From Romanomermis culicivorax (taxonomy: Eukaryota > Nematoda > Enoplea > Mermithida > Mermithidae): DNA of 64,000 bases. The position numbers were made by a program, and so were the translations under genes. This document shows positions 43,819 to 54,879 of the stretch, in pieces. The stretch is from positions 1 through 64,000 of the forward strand of contig CAWUHX010000070.1 in the NCBI GenBank assembly GCA_963922205.1, in the 5' to 3' direction. A model generated the notes under the pieces. The model was not told the DNA's origin and made no database searches. It worked only from the letters and a program-made list of their open reading frames with translations. How positions within the stretch are numbered: position 1 is the stretch's first letter; every line of letters starts with the position of its first letter.

Positions 43819-46800
43819 CTGATGAAAAACATGCTGGTCATCGAATTCTATGAAAATTACATCAAACGAGATGAAATTCTATCCAGGAATCGGCTAATAC
43901 CAAAAAATTCCACGGACGCAGTTTCTGAGTTCCATCTTGACTATGATAAGTTAAAAATCAATCATACCTGAAAATCAGATATATTGTGTAGTAAGTTTTA
44001 CATGCTGAGCATCGTTCCGGCATTTATTTTGCACGAAATTTAAAATTATTCTAGGTACAAAAACCTAAAGTGTAGAATTTTCCAATTTTATTGCGTTTTA
44101 TGCTATGTACACGCAATTCAAAATATAAAGCTTACAAAAAACCTTTTTATTGGATACTTGTTTTCCGTTTCTGTAGACAATGTACTCCATTTACTTTGAA
44201 ATGATCGAAGCAGCGATCCTGGGAAATTGAGTTCAACATCGGGAAAAGCTAGTAAGCTTTTACTGTAATCGATGAACAATTTTTTTCGTTGGCAAGCGGC
44301 AAACAGAACATATGAAAACTTTTTTCAATAACCTGGCAAGATGTTTAAAATTTCTCCAGTAGCACTCAGACCTCGACACAGTTCTGTACAAATCAACGGA
44401 TGATACGCATGATGCTTTTCCTATGATTTTGGCCTTCCCATTCCCATTGAAAACTAAGCGTTCTTACAGTATAAAGTTCCCCTACACAAAAAGTGTGTAT
44501 CAAAGTGAACTTAGTTTTTAGTTTTTTTGGTATGTCACTGCGTTTGACATTTTAAATTTAATGGGCTATAATGTCCAACATATTGCGCTAAAATTACAAT
44601 TAGAGACTTTCACACACTGCACTGTCGTTCAAATATGTTTTTGAATCTGAGTAAATCCTCAACCAATAAAGTTTTGAGGTGGCTCGGAGTTTTGATAAAT
44701 TTTCATTGATGTGGCTTTGATGGTTGCTGAACGAAATGCTTCAAATGAGTAATCGAAAACTTTGCAAATTTTTTTCTATTGAATTACTGAAGGGAAGAAT
44801 TTTTGAACCATCTTTTCCGAGATAACCTGCTGCACAATCATTGTGAATATAGATCAATGACATTGTACCAGTGATTCAACCCACATATTTTCTTTTTATT
44901 CGTCCAATATCTAAACGTTTTTAATGTTTCCTGCATTCCGTTAATAGGATATTTAGTGGGATTAAACATTTTTGTATCAACTGAGAATGTGTAGACACCT
45001 ACAGTTTCTAGAATGGTATGCAAATCTGATTGTAATGTTAACACAATTTGTTAGACATTAGTGGCTAGAAGACTGAAGAAAAAGTTCAGCAACATCCTGT
45101 GGAAAATTACCCTAAAAGATTCCATATGACGTTTTCGTTTTTTAGACATCCTTTTTGACACTTTAAAATAGCGTAAAAGGTTTAAAGTAAAGGATCAGAA
45201 AATATTTTCATAGCTGCATATAGAGCATAGCCTTCTGCATGTGATGCACATTTGGCTGCAGAGTCACGGCTTTTCTGAGTTGTGATATTTCGAAACATAC
45301 AGACCGAAAAATGCTATAAAATGTAAAAATTCCAAACTATGGGATATTGTACCTATGCGACTCTTGACTTTTATGCGGGATGAAAGGAGCCACAATACCC
45401 ATCTTTCATCCGGAATGAATGCTACTCAAAATATATGATTTTCAGACGTTATTAATTTTCAAATTATCAGCGTTGCACAAGGTGGAATCTCTAAGAAATC
45501 GTTTCAAAAATGCCCAGAATAGCTGTCAGGTTTATACAAAATTTTCTTACTTGATAATCGATAATCGCCACCACGATAAGCAAAGTCACTTTGAGACATT
45601 CTTGCACGTTTTTCACGATATATACGTAGGCGATGCAAACCGCAATTCCGGGCGATAATGTGGCCGCGATGAAAATCGGTCGCGAACACCGGGCGAATAA
45701 TCGATTGTAGAAAAGCGATGCGAAAAGAACATTCGAGGTGAAAAGTACGCCGGGCGGCACGAAAAACGTCAACGTTGAATTAGGATGAATTCCGCCGGCG
45801 ATCAAGCCATCGACGGCGCAACCCAAGAGAGCAATCTGCAATTTTAGAAAAATCTTTAATCCTAGGAGCAGCATAAATGTCAATGGCCGGTTTGGGGGTC
45901 CTGACCCCGTACAGGACCCTGACTGACCCCCATTCAGAATTTTCATTTTTTGGGATTTTTTGCATTATGAAAACTTGGAAATTCCATGTGAAAATATTGA
46001 AAGTTATGAGAAAAAAGTTAATTTTTCCCTGTTGAAACTGGTAGAGCACAGTCAAAAAAAATTTAAAACGAATTTTTTAAGCATTCTGATCAATTTTGAC
46101 GGAGTTCTGAGAACTTAAAGAAATGATGGCTGACCTCCCCCCCCAAAAAAAAACTTCCTATGCTGTATATTAACGAGGAGCAGTAATCAATTTCATCATA
46201 GGTGGCGCGGTAGCGTCAACCTATAATATACTTGGCCCCCTAAAATCTGACTAACCCCCCCTAGAGCAAGATAGAGACATGAGGTTTTTTGCATAATATC
46301 CGCCATATGGGCAAACGCAGGGGTGGCAAAGGTCATTGGCGGTCTACAATCAAATGGTGTTCGGTGGGGCGCCAAAATCAGGCAAAAAACGGCCTTTTTT
46401 GAGCCCCCAGTTTCAGCAGGTTCCTCAATGGGTATGCATCTCTGGACCTTGATACTTTCATCTGTGCATCTATCAAGTGTCCTCTCGAAATGCTTTTTTA
46501 TTTTTTTCAAATAATGATCTGGTCAAATTATATGAGTGTCCAAAGTTCGAGAAAATCACCTTCGTTTGGGTTAAAAAAAAAATCATTTTTGTGAAACAGA
46601 TGTGTTATCTTTTTATCCCGGGTGTAAAACAGAGATATTCCTATGGCCTTTATGGGGAAGGGGGTTTCGACTGTTGGGAATACAATGGAGACGGTCACTT
46701 TACACAGAACAAGATTATGCCGGGTGTAAAAAAGCGTACGAATGCAGGGAACTCAACGGATCTGGTCACAACACAAAAAATTATCCCGCGTGTAAACAAG

Positions 46801-49800
46801 CGTATTCTTGTGATTTTTTAGCCGAAGGAGTGTTCGACCACGGGGAATTCACTAGATGCTTTACAAAAAAAATAATCCCGAATGTAGACAAGTGTATTTT
46901 CGTGGTTTTTTGTGGTGGAAGGAGTTTCCGATCACGGAGATTTCAATAGATGCGGTCACTTGACACAAAAATTATCCCGAATGTAAACAAGCGTATTTTC
47001 GCGATTTCACAATGAAAAACGTTTTCGACCATATATACACATAGAGGGTAGGGGGGGGGTAAACCCCCATACCTGAGGCCCTGGTCACCCCCCCTCCCTG
47101 GCCAAAAAAATCGTCAAACACCCCCCTGAACTTTTTCCCAGACAGCTTTTTTCATGATTTTTGTGCATATTTTTTATGAAAAACAGGCTTGCGGAACTTT
47201 TTTTTGTTGTTTTTTTGCTCACCCACGCCCCTACCCATCAGGGAAAAAGTCAATGGACCCTCCCACCTGGAAAATTCTTGCCGTGCATGTCTGTTTTCGA
47301 CTGCAAGGATTTCAATGAATGATTTTTTGGGCTGAGAGTTCTTGATCGTGGGGGACTCAACAGATATGATCACTTTACATTCTGTTCACAAATTGTTTTA
47401 CAATGCGGTTCACACATCTTTTACTTTAACCGTAAGTGAGAATTTGTAGTTTTAAGTTTTAAATTTATTGTTTCTTTGATAAGAAGATCACAAAATTTAA
47501 AACTTCAATGTGCTTCTATGAAGGTTTTTATACATGGTTGAGGCCTACTAAAAAGAGGTGGACTAGTTCATTAGAAAATACCCCAATGGGGCAGACAAAA
47601 GAAGAATATACTTGCTTGGATAGTTGCCAAGCTAGAAAAAGAATTGAACTCGATTTTTGAGAACTTGAGTTAAAGTTTGAAAAATCCACTTGTGTAATAT
47701 TTGATTCTTATTCTTTCTCATTAAAAAATTTTCCATGTCCATGGAAAAGTATATTCTGCAGCTGAGTGCATCAGCACACCTACCAACCATTGATGCATAT
47801 AGGGTGGGGGAGTAAACCCTTCCACTGAGACTCTGGATACACCCGGCTGGCCTCTGGAAAAACTCAATTGGCTACCCACCCGTGGACTTTTTCAAAATCT
47901 AAAAACGCATTAAAAACAGGTTTTTCAACAAGAATGAGTAAAAATTGAAATTTTTTTGAAAAATCCATTTTTTGCCTTTTAGCTCTCCCACTAGAAAATT
48001 CTTTCCATGCATAGTTCCAACCATACACGTGCAGCTCTGAAATTGGGGGGAAGGATGGTTACAGAAGGGGTGGATCCTGGTTTTTGACACAAAAATCCCA
48101 AAAAGTTTATCAAAAACTTTTTTTCATACAAGAAAAGACTTCCAATTTCAAAACTCTGGATCCCCCATATCATACCCGCACATGTATGCTTCCAGCTGCA
48201 CTGAGCTTTAACAGACGAGGAAAAAATCTGAAATTCAAAAACAAGATTGACCAGAAATATTTCCTTACAAATATGGCATTTTCTCTCAACAGACGCTATA
48301 TGTATACTTTTTGTTCAATGTGACATACAGTTCAATGAAGAGGTGATCAAGACGGACTATAAGACATTTAGATTTCATGGCATAGAGCAGAGCAAGTTTG
48401 CCCATCACATTAACGGAGATAGAGATGAGTAATTAATTAATGAATAGTGTTTCATATGAGGGTGCCTGATACAATTATGTTTCATGTAGAATCAAAAATG
48501 CATCGATTTAGAGACATAAGTTTGGCGATGATAATTGTGTCAAAGTAGCATGTGCATTGCTGAATCAAAAAGTTTTAAAAGGCATTTTTGTATGCTTTAT
48601 CCTGTTGCCCTGTTCGCAGGTTTTCTATCACAGGTATTTGAAAAAGACAAAATGACTATAATATGCCAGTCACACACTGTTTTTCAGCTTGAGTTAGAGG
48701 CATATATTCGGATCAGTCTCGACGTACAATGCTATATTGCTATTGGTTTAGCATTTCTCCACATTTGAGAGATGTCAACCATTAGTTTGCATATAATTTA
48801 CATCCAGAAAAATTTTTCTGTGGTTGATACAATGTTATGGGAGGACAAAGTGAAAGCAGCTTAATATACTTTGACACCGGCATGAAAAATTTTTTAATGA
48901 GAAAAAATAAAAATACAATATTACAAAAGTGGATTTTTCAAACTTTAATTCGAGTTTTCAAAAATCTAGTTCAATCCTTTTTCCAGCTTGGCAACTAACC
49001 AAGCAAGTATATTCTTCTTTTTTCTGCCCCATCGGCGCATTTTCTAATGAACTAGTAGTTGATCTCCTTTGAATAAGGTCTGGACATTTTCGACTGCATA
49101 CCTTTTCCATTTCTTAAGACACGATTTCTGAGAGGTTCTACTTTCCCTATGATAAGTTGAAAATTAATCATACCTCAAAATCAGATATTTTGGTTAGTTT
49201 CGCGCCCTGAGTTTTATGGTACTATTCGTTTTGCTTGTAAACGAAAATTCGCGCCGCTACAGATTTAAAGTGTCAAAAATGAGCCGTCAAAGTTGAAAAA
49301 ATTTTGTTCATGGTCACTCCCGAGCACCTCCCAATCGGAAGCCGCAGAATTTTATTTTCTTATATTGTAGCTCATCTATTTTTACTGCGTTGGTTAAATT
49401 TTCATCAAAATTTTTGTACCGTTTTAGGAGCTGCACTGCTCTGAAGAAGGCATACTTATGAAAATTTCATAGAAATCATTCTATGTGCCAGGTGGTCCTT
49501 GTCTACCCCTTGTAATATATTCATTACGTATACTGTAGAAATATCAAATAACTAACAGACTATAGTTTGATGTATTAATTGTTTCGCAAGCAAACATTTT
49601 ACGCTCTGCAAGAAAGTTTGAACAATCAAAAATTAGAAGCAAAAATAAAGAAAACTCCTGTTTAGAGGCACTCCCGAGCACTTTCGCCTACGACTCTGCA
49701 GAATTTTATCTTTTTATTCTTTAGTTCATACATTCTTACAGTAGCTGCGAAAGTAACATCTCATCATCATGTGTCGTTTTGGCAGCTGTAGACATTTGCA

Positions 49801-52800
49801 TACACTGCATTGTCATTCAAATGCGTTTTTGAATCTGGATAAATGTCGCATCAATGAAGCTCTGGGAACACAGGATGCCTCCTAACCCAATATATTATGA
49901 GAAAAAATGTGACTTGAAGTCCTGGCAAATTTTAATTGATCTAGGTTTGATGGTTTCTAAACGAATGGCTTCAAATGAAAAATCGAAAGTTCGAAAACTT
50001 TCATTAAATTTCAGAAATCGAGCGATTGTTTCAAATCCATTTACAGAAAAACGGCAAAAGTTATTCGGATACTCTTCGCTTTGTTGAGAGGGCACTGCAA
50101 TCCACTATTCTTTGCTCTATTTTCGTTTGGCCAACATCACGTGGTGTGAAACGGGATGCCTTCAACTATAGAACACTTTCGCACAGCTTATAACATAGGC
50201 CAGAGTCAGACAGCCGACATTTATTTTATAACATTAAACTCTCAGCTTCAACTTTTTTCCGGTCAAATTACTGAAAAGAGAAATTTTTGATGCATCTCTT
50301 CTGAGACATCCTGTTGCGTAAACATTGCAAATTGATGGATGAAATTTTTCGAGTGATTCGACTCGTATCTTTTATTTTTACTCGTCTAATCTGAACGTTT
50401 TGAATTTTTCGTGCATCTCGTTGATAATATATTTAGTAGAGTCAATCAGCATTTTTGTATCAGCTTTCAGAATGTGCAGACACCTACAGCTCCCAAAACG
50501 GTACATTAATTTGATTGAAATTTTAACACAATATATCAGACAATAGTGGCTACAGAAATCAAGGAAAAAATTCTGCGGCATCCTATGGGAAGGTGCCCAA
50601 AATAGGCCCCAAAGGACTTTTTCGGTTTATTTTGACATCGGTTTCGACACTTTAAAATGGAATAAAAAGTGTTAAGTAAGAGATTAGAAAGTGTTCTTCA
50701 TACCGGCATATAGAGCACGGTCTTCTGCATGCATTCAACATTTGGCTTCAGATTCACGTTTTTTCTGAGCTGTGACATTTGGAAACGCGTGTACTGACTG
50801 AAAAACGCCAAAAAATGTAAAAATTCACAACTTTGGAGTACTGTAGCTATGTGAATTTTGATTTTTGCGCAGAATGAATGCTGTCACGATACTCAGCATG
50901 TAAAACTACTCAAAATATCTCTTTTTCAGATATTATTAATTTTCAACTTATCATAGGTCAATGGAGCAGAAGGTGGAATTTCTCAGAAATCGTGTCTTAA
51001 TATGTAATAAAGATATTAAACTTACAACTTTGCGGAACTCCTCGCTGATTTCGCGTGAATCGATATAATTTCCGATGATCGCAGAAATAATGAAGCCGTA
51101 AATCAACGCCACCAAGGAGTCGAAGAACAGAGGCAAAATTATCTGACCCAACCGAAAGCAGATATTGCTTGAGATTAGACTGATCGTCAGCCAAGTGTAA
51201 CCTTCCAATTGACCCATGAAAAAGCGCGAAAAGTTGAAATGAATATCACAAATACAGAAAAAATCAAACACTTCCCGATCTTAGAATTTTTACAACGGAA
51301 TAAAAGCGGCGTAGTAGCACTTACGAGGAGACGTTTCCAAGTGTAAATTCTAAAATTGCACATGCAATAGCTACAGCAGATAGATTGATGCTACAGTAAC
51401 CGTTTTTTCCCGTGGACTGTGACAGCTGCATCGATCATTTCAAAATGCATGGATGTTTAATTTTCGTTATTTTTTTCTATTGTTTACCACATTCATGCAA
51501 ATTTTAGCCCACGGGAAAAACGGTTAGAGTCAAATTACTCCATTTGATGTGTTAAGTTTGGAAACGTCCTCCTTTTTATTTATTCTTAAATATAAATAAT
51601 AAACATCTGAAATGTATAACCTTTTTGACGAAAATGAGCCAAAACTCAAATTTGTGGATGTTATTTCATAACTACCGTTAGTTTCTCTTTTTTATTCTAG
51701 CCATTTTTCGCTTTGACTTTTTTATTCAAAGTTAAACCGACATTACAACACTAACAAGTCTGTCAACATCGTACATGCACATAGGGGTTAGGGGGCTTGA
51801 ATTTTTCTACCTGAATCCCTGGACATGCCCTGCTGGCCCGAAAAAATTTTCAAGCACAATCTAATTTTTTTCGAAGACAGTGTTTTTGATGATTTTTATG
51901 CATAAATTGTACGAAAAACATGCTTGTGGAGCTTTTTTTCTCACCAACCCCCCACTTCCTCTCCCGGGGAAATATCCGGCACCCTCCCCCTGGAAAATTT
52001 TTCGGTTGGAAATGCGTCCCTTAATTTACAAAATTTATAGTCTCGCCAAAACGGTGGATGTAAAACTGTGACTTTTTGATGTGGAAAGTGGTATAGTTTA
52101 TTCGGTCGAAACTCAATGGTTTCATTGTGAACAATCTTTAATTATATTTGTTTACACGTTTCACTTTCTTTTCCATTTTTAAATCGATACCAGCGTTCTC
52201 ATTCACTTGTTTGATGCTTTCGTACTCATATTTTGACTACTTTTCCCAATGATGAAAAAAGACACTTCTGATTATAATTCCGATGAGTATTTGGCCTTTC
52301 GGAGTTGGGCCGAGGAACCGTTTGTTGTGACTGAGCAACTCATGCAATGTTTTTCAGAAAATCCATGTTTTTAAATCTTCTTTCTACAATTCTGTCAGCT
52401 TTTTTATTTTTAGATGTATTTGCGGCTACATACGCACTTTCTGCCTGCTTTCGTAATTTAAAAAAAAATAATAGCTTTTGTCACAATTTTCCGCTAAAAA
52501 GTAAAAATATTCAAAATATGTTTAAGTTTTACTGATAAATTAAGATCGCTCGTCCCACCGGTGCCATATCCGTTAAGTGCGACCAACGTTCTTCGACCCA
52601 AAACCTAAACCTTTCTATTGCACGTGCGATTCTGTCGATCAACCAATATTTGAACGTCGTTTTCAGTTCATTGACGTAATACTTCGAAATGGCGAACACC
52701 AATAAAAATGTTGAACTAGCAAAAAACGGATTGAAAAATTAAACAAGAGTAAAAGTGCGAAATACTTACTGTATATCTTTGATGAAAAAATGTATGTGAG

Positions 52801-52912
52801 TATTCAACGCCGGCTTTGCAGACATTCGTGAACCGATGTCTAAAGCAGGCAGAGAAAAGTTCAAATTGAAAAACGTTAATGACGAATGCGCCGAAGCATT
52901 CGAATGTAAAAT
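43615..52912 (-). CDS. Unidentified multi-pass membrane protein, 3' exons (5' part not found)
   Basis: Minus-strand model in transcript order: 52912-52770, 52715-52533, 51349-51325, 51142-51026, 45835-45551, 43818-43615. All introns are GT-AG and all phases agree, giving about 318 residues and a TGA. The product starts with an extracellular-looking segment with sequons (HSNASAHSS, FNLNFS), then a hydrophobic stretch (STFLLVFAIS), a basic amphipathic segment (LIDRIARAIERFRFWVEERW) and several helices (IILPLFFDSLVALIYGFIIS; TLTFFVPPGVLFTSNVLFAS; PIFIAATLSPGIAVCIAYVY; LKVTLLIVVAII). It ends in a Ser/Thr-rich cytoplasmic tail (FTSTKVASVLKDSGSATATL). I do not recognise the family: a transporter or other polytopic protein is possible. 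More exons must lie upstream of 52912. Exon GC content is like unc-5, against repeat-filled introns. Confidence 0.65.
43850..44560. other. Intron sequence with no recognised feature
   Basis: AT-rich intronic DNA of the minus-strand membrane gene; nothing structured was recognised before repeat family A begins. Confidence 0.4.
44560..45510 (+). repeat. Dispersed repeat family A, copy 2
   Basis: Aligns with 49780-50990 in order: CACTGCACTGTCGTTCAAAT near 44620, TTTATTCGTCCAAT near 44895, AATTTGTTAGACATTAGTGG near 45050, a GCATATAGAGCA..CTTCTGCATG block near 45220, and CTCTAAGAAATCGT near 45490. It lies in the intron of the minus-strand membrane gene, immediately beside the donor of exon 45551-45835. 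Confidence 0.75.
45551..45835 (-). CDS. Membrane gene, exon with three to four hydrophobic segments
   Basis: Acceptor AAAATTGCAG and donor CAA|GTAAGA; exactly 95 codons in phase 0. Segments are IALLGCAVDGLIAGGIHPNS, TLTFFVPPGVLFTSNVLFAS, then a short basic loop RLFARCSRP, FIAATLSPGIAVCIAYVYIV and LKVTLLIVVAIIDY. The GC-rich codons stand out from flanking DNA. Confidence 0.72.
46600..47030 (+). repeat. ~65-105-bp tandem repeat, five units
   Basis: Units start TATCCCGNNTGTAAACAAGC at about 46612, 46716, 46781, 46875 and 46974. Each contains a TTTCGACCACGGGGA-like stretch and a GATNCGGTCACTTTACACA stretch. Spacing varies (about 104, 65, 94, 99). It lies in the long intron of the minus-strand membrane gene. 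Confidence 0.8.
47035..47300 (+). repeat. Dispersed repeat family C, copy 2
   Basis: Starts CACATAGAGGGTAGGGGGGG, then CCTGGCCAAAAAAATCGTCA, TGAAAAACAGGCTTGCGGAA and CACCTGGAAAATTCTTG. It contains a long G run at 47046-47057 that could form G-structured DNA. Confidence 0.7.
47538..49084. mobile_element. 1.5-kb element with ~200-bp terminal inverted repeats
   Basis: The left arm (about 47538-47770) and right arm (about 48868-49084) are complementary over some 200 bp. Shared words are CTAGTTCATTAGAAAATNC, GAAGAATATACTTGCTTGG, TAGTTGCCAAGCTNGAAAAA and TTTGAAAAATCCACTT. The interior holds a family C copy and short frames (48247-48432, 48535-48768) that match nothing I know. It is inserted in the long intron of the membrane gene. 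The target duplication is not resolved. Confidence 0.75.
47795..48020 (+). repeat. Dispersed repeat family C, copy 3 (diverged)
   Basis: CATATAGGGTGGGGGAGTAA, CCCGGCTGGCCTCTGGAAAA, then AAAAACAGGTTTTTCAACAA and CCACTAGAAAATTCTTTCC follow the family C order. It lies inside the TIR element 47538-49084. Confidence 0.55.
49240..50990 (+). repeat. Dispersed repeat family A, copy 3 (longest)
   Basis: Its first part matches 100-545 and its second part matches 44560-45510 and 800-1000, so it bridges the other copies and defines a unit of about 1.75 kb. It ends beside the donor of exon 51026-51142 of the minus-strand gene, just as copy 2 ends beside the donor of the next exon. No ORF is conserved. 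Confidence 0.75.
51026..51142 (-). CDS. Membrane gene, exon with one long hydrophobic segment
   Basis: Modelled from acceptor GGTTGGGTCAG (39 codons, phase 0) to donor AAAGTT|GTAAGT. It encodes IILPLFFDSLVALIYGFIIS, AIIGNYIDSREISEEFRKV. The frame is open further upstream (to about 51271, including MGQLEGYTWLTISLIS), but no acceptor AG there restores phase with the microexon. The 5' boundary is therefore uncertain. Confidence 0.6.
51325..51349 (-). CDS. Membrane gene, 25-nt microexon
   Basis: Flanked by a clean acceptor (CAATTTTAG) and donor (CTCCTC|GTAAGT). With two carried bases from the previous exon it supplies Q plus IYTWKRLL and hands on phase 0, exactly what the next exon needs. Its size puts it below the limit of most gene finders. 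Confidence 0.55.
51775..52020 (+). repeat. Dispersed repeat family C, copy 4
   Basis: CATGCACATAGGGGTTAGGG, CTGGCCCGAAAAAATTTTCA, AAAAACATGCTTGTGGAGC and CCCTGGAAAATTTTTCGG. It is the closest relative of the copy in unc-5 intron 10. Confidence 0.75.
52021..52532. other. Intron sequence with no recognised feature
   Basis: AT-rich intron of the minus-strand gene between the microexon and exon 52533-52715, beyond repeat family C. Nothing else recognised. Confidence 0.4.
52533..52715 (-). CDS. Membrane gene, exon with basic amphipathic segment
   Basis: Acceptor TTTTTTGCTAG, entering in phase 2; leaves in phase 2 at TATCA|GTAAAA. It encodes STFLLVFAISKYYVNELKTT, then FKYWLIDRIARAIERFRFWV, EERWSHLTDMAPVGRAILIY. 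If the donor were not used the frame would stop at the next codon (CAG TAA), so it could instead be a C-terminus. Phase agreement with the microexon favours splicing. Confidence 0.65.
52770..52912 (-). CDS. Membrane gene, extracellular-type exon
   Basis: Acceptor ACTGGTCAG, donor GATATACA|GTAAGT, phase 0 in and phase 2 out. It encodes ILHSNASAHSSLTFFNLNFS, LPALDIGSRMSAKPALNTHI, HFFIKDI, with two N-glycosylation sequons. It is the most upstream exon I could identify. Confidence 0.6.
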
Positions 52913-52919
52913 CTGACCA

Positions 52920-53830
52920 GTGTAAACTACTGAATTCAGTGACGTAAAATTTTCGTCAGCAGAACATGATTAACAATTAAAATATTGATAAACTTGCAAA
53001 AAGCAAAATGAACTCAGATCAGATCAATCCCTTCTTTCCGACAAATTTCCGCGCTGCAGTAAATTACGGAATTCTGCAGAAAAAAATTTCGTACAATTAT
53101 TCTCAAAAAGATTGCATTTGAAAAAAACACACCATAGTAATGATCATGACCTGCTGGCCGCTATCTCGAACGTCCCGATACCTCGAATCTTAAAAAAATT
53201 CCCGTTACCTCGAACAATGTTATTTTTGTCCTTATCACTCTGATCTGTTTTGCTGTTAAAGTGGAAAACGGCGAAGCCTGAATGCTGCCGTCAAAGAAAA
53301 ATTTGGGCAGTATCAAGGGCGATGATAGCCGAATGATCTTTGAGCAGTACAGAATAATACAAATCACCATAATTTTGTTTTTCCTACGATGTTGTTTATT
53401 TTACCTGTAAAACTGATGCTTGAAATTTCATGAACTTAGATTTTCTTCACTAAATTGACCAAGAAGACGTAGGAAAAATATAAATTTCCGAATTTGGATG
53501 CTAATAGTTCAGACTTTTGGCTACTCCTTCTAATAAGAAAAGCAAACTTTTCGCCCAAAAAAGTCTATTTTTTCGAAAAATCTCTATTTTGTCATTTTTC
53601 TAAAGATAGCTGAAAGCAATTCAGCATGTGCTGTTCGAAAGAGTTTCATAAGTCATTGTAGTCGGAAAAACTTAGATCATAAGCTCATTCTGTTGAAATG
53701 AATAAAATTATTTGAAAAACAAAATTGCAATTTTTTTCTCTTCTATTCATAGGTCATGCTCTAATATCATACAGCTGCAATGGCTGGGCTTTGCTCGATG
53801 CTGCTCATATTTCTCTCAAAGCGATCATAC
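52920..53830. other. Spacer or intron with fragmentary repeats
   Basis: Holds a short CCCGATACCTCGAA-type repeat (53160-53215) related to the unc-5 intron 5 array. The 70-codon minus frame across it (53161-53370) is a chance reading. Further exons of the membrane gene may lie here but none was recognised. Confidence 0.4.
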
Positions 53831-53837
53831 ACGAGTC

Positions 53838-54850
53838 ACTAAGAAAGACAGTTATTCACTGCCATGAATAGATGACATTTTTCATGCTGTTCTTGGAGCA
53901 ACTCTTTTCACCACTTTAGATAAAGCATGGGGTTATTGGCAAATCCCTGTGGATGAAAAAGATCAAGAAAAAACAGCCTTTATCACTTATAATGGGTTAT
54001 ATCAGTTTATTGTTGTTCCTTTTGGACTCTGCAATGCTCCTGCAACTTTTCAAGGCCTAATGGATCTAATTTTCAGTGGCCTACAATGGTCAACATGTCT
54101 TGTTTACCTTGACAATATCCTGATCTTTGGTCGTAATTTGAATGAGCATCTTGAGCGTCTTGAAGAAGTCTTTCATTGCCTTCAAATCGCTGGTCTTAAA
54201 CTTCGCCTGGAAAAATACCAATTTTTACAATCAAAAATTTCATATTTAGGTCACGAAATTTCAGATCAAGGAATGAAACCTGTCGAAAATAATGTTAAAG
54301 CTGTTAAAGTTAAAGCCGAAAATAAAGTTTAAGCTCTCCATTGAATGTGGATCAATTACGTAGTTTCCTAGGACTTGCAGGTTATTATCGCAGAATCATA
54401 CAAGATTTTGCAAAGATCGCCAATCCACTTCATCAATTATTGAAACTTAATCAAAAATTTAAGTGGGGTACAAAATGTGAACACTTATTCCAAAAACTCA
54501 AAGAACTTTTAACCACTTCGCCCTTGCTAATTAATCCTGATTTCTGGAAACCTTTTATCCTTTACACTGATGCCTCAGGTGATGGGCTGGGAGCTGTTCT
54601 TCCACAAATAACAGATAAAAGTGAACAACCTATAGCATTTGGTAGTAGAAGCTTATCTAAAGCTGAGAAAAACTATTCAGTTACTGAACAAGAAGTCTTA
54701 GCCATTGTATGGGCTGCAAAACATTTCAGGCAGTACCTATATCAGCAGTCTACACTGATCATTCTGCTCTTCAGAGCGTTTTCTCTAAACCCAACTCCTC
54801 AGGTAGAAATGCTCATTGGGGTTTGGCTCTTCAAGACTTCCAAGAATTAA
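53838..54850 (+). pseudogene. Gypsy reverse transcriptase and RNase H (broken)
   Basis: RT starts VTKKDSYSLP, TGA at 53865-53867 (Arg in relatives), IDDIFHAVLGATLF; then GYWQIPVDEKDQEKTAFIT, VPFGLCNAPATFQ, YLDN at 54105-54116 (the second catalytic Asp replaced by Asn), LRLEKYQFLQSKISYLGHEI. After a frameshift near 54320: LRSFLGLAGYYRRIIQDFAK, then the RNase H motifs LYTDASGDGLGAVL and SVTEQEVLAIVWAAKHFRQY. Another frameshift follows near 54730, and the chain resumes in the next frame with TDHSALQSVFSK and a LSRSFP ending. Confidence 0.92.
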
Positions 54851-54879
54851 CTATCAATCATCCGCAAGGCCAAAAAAAT

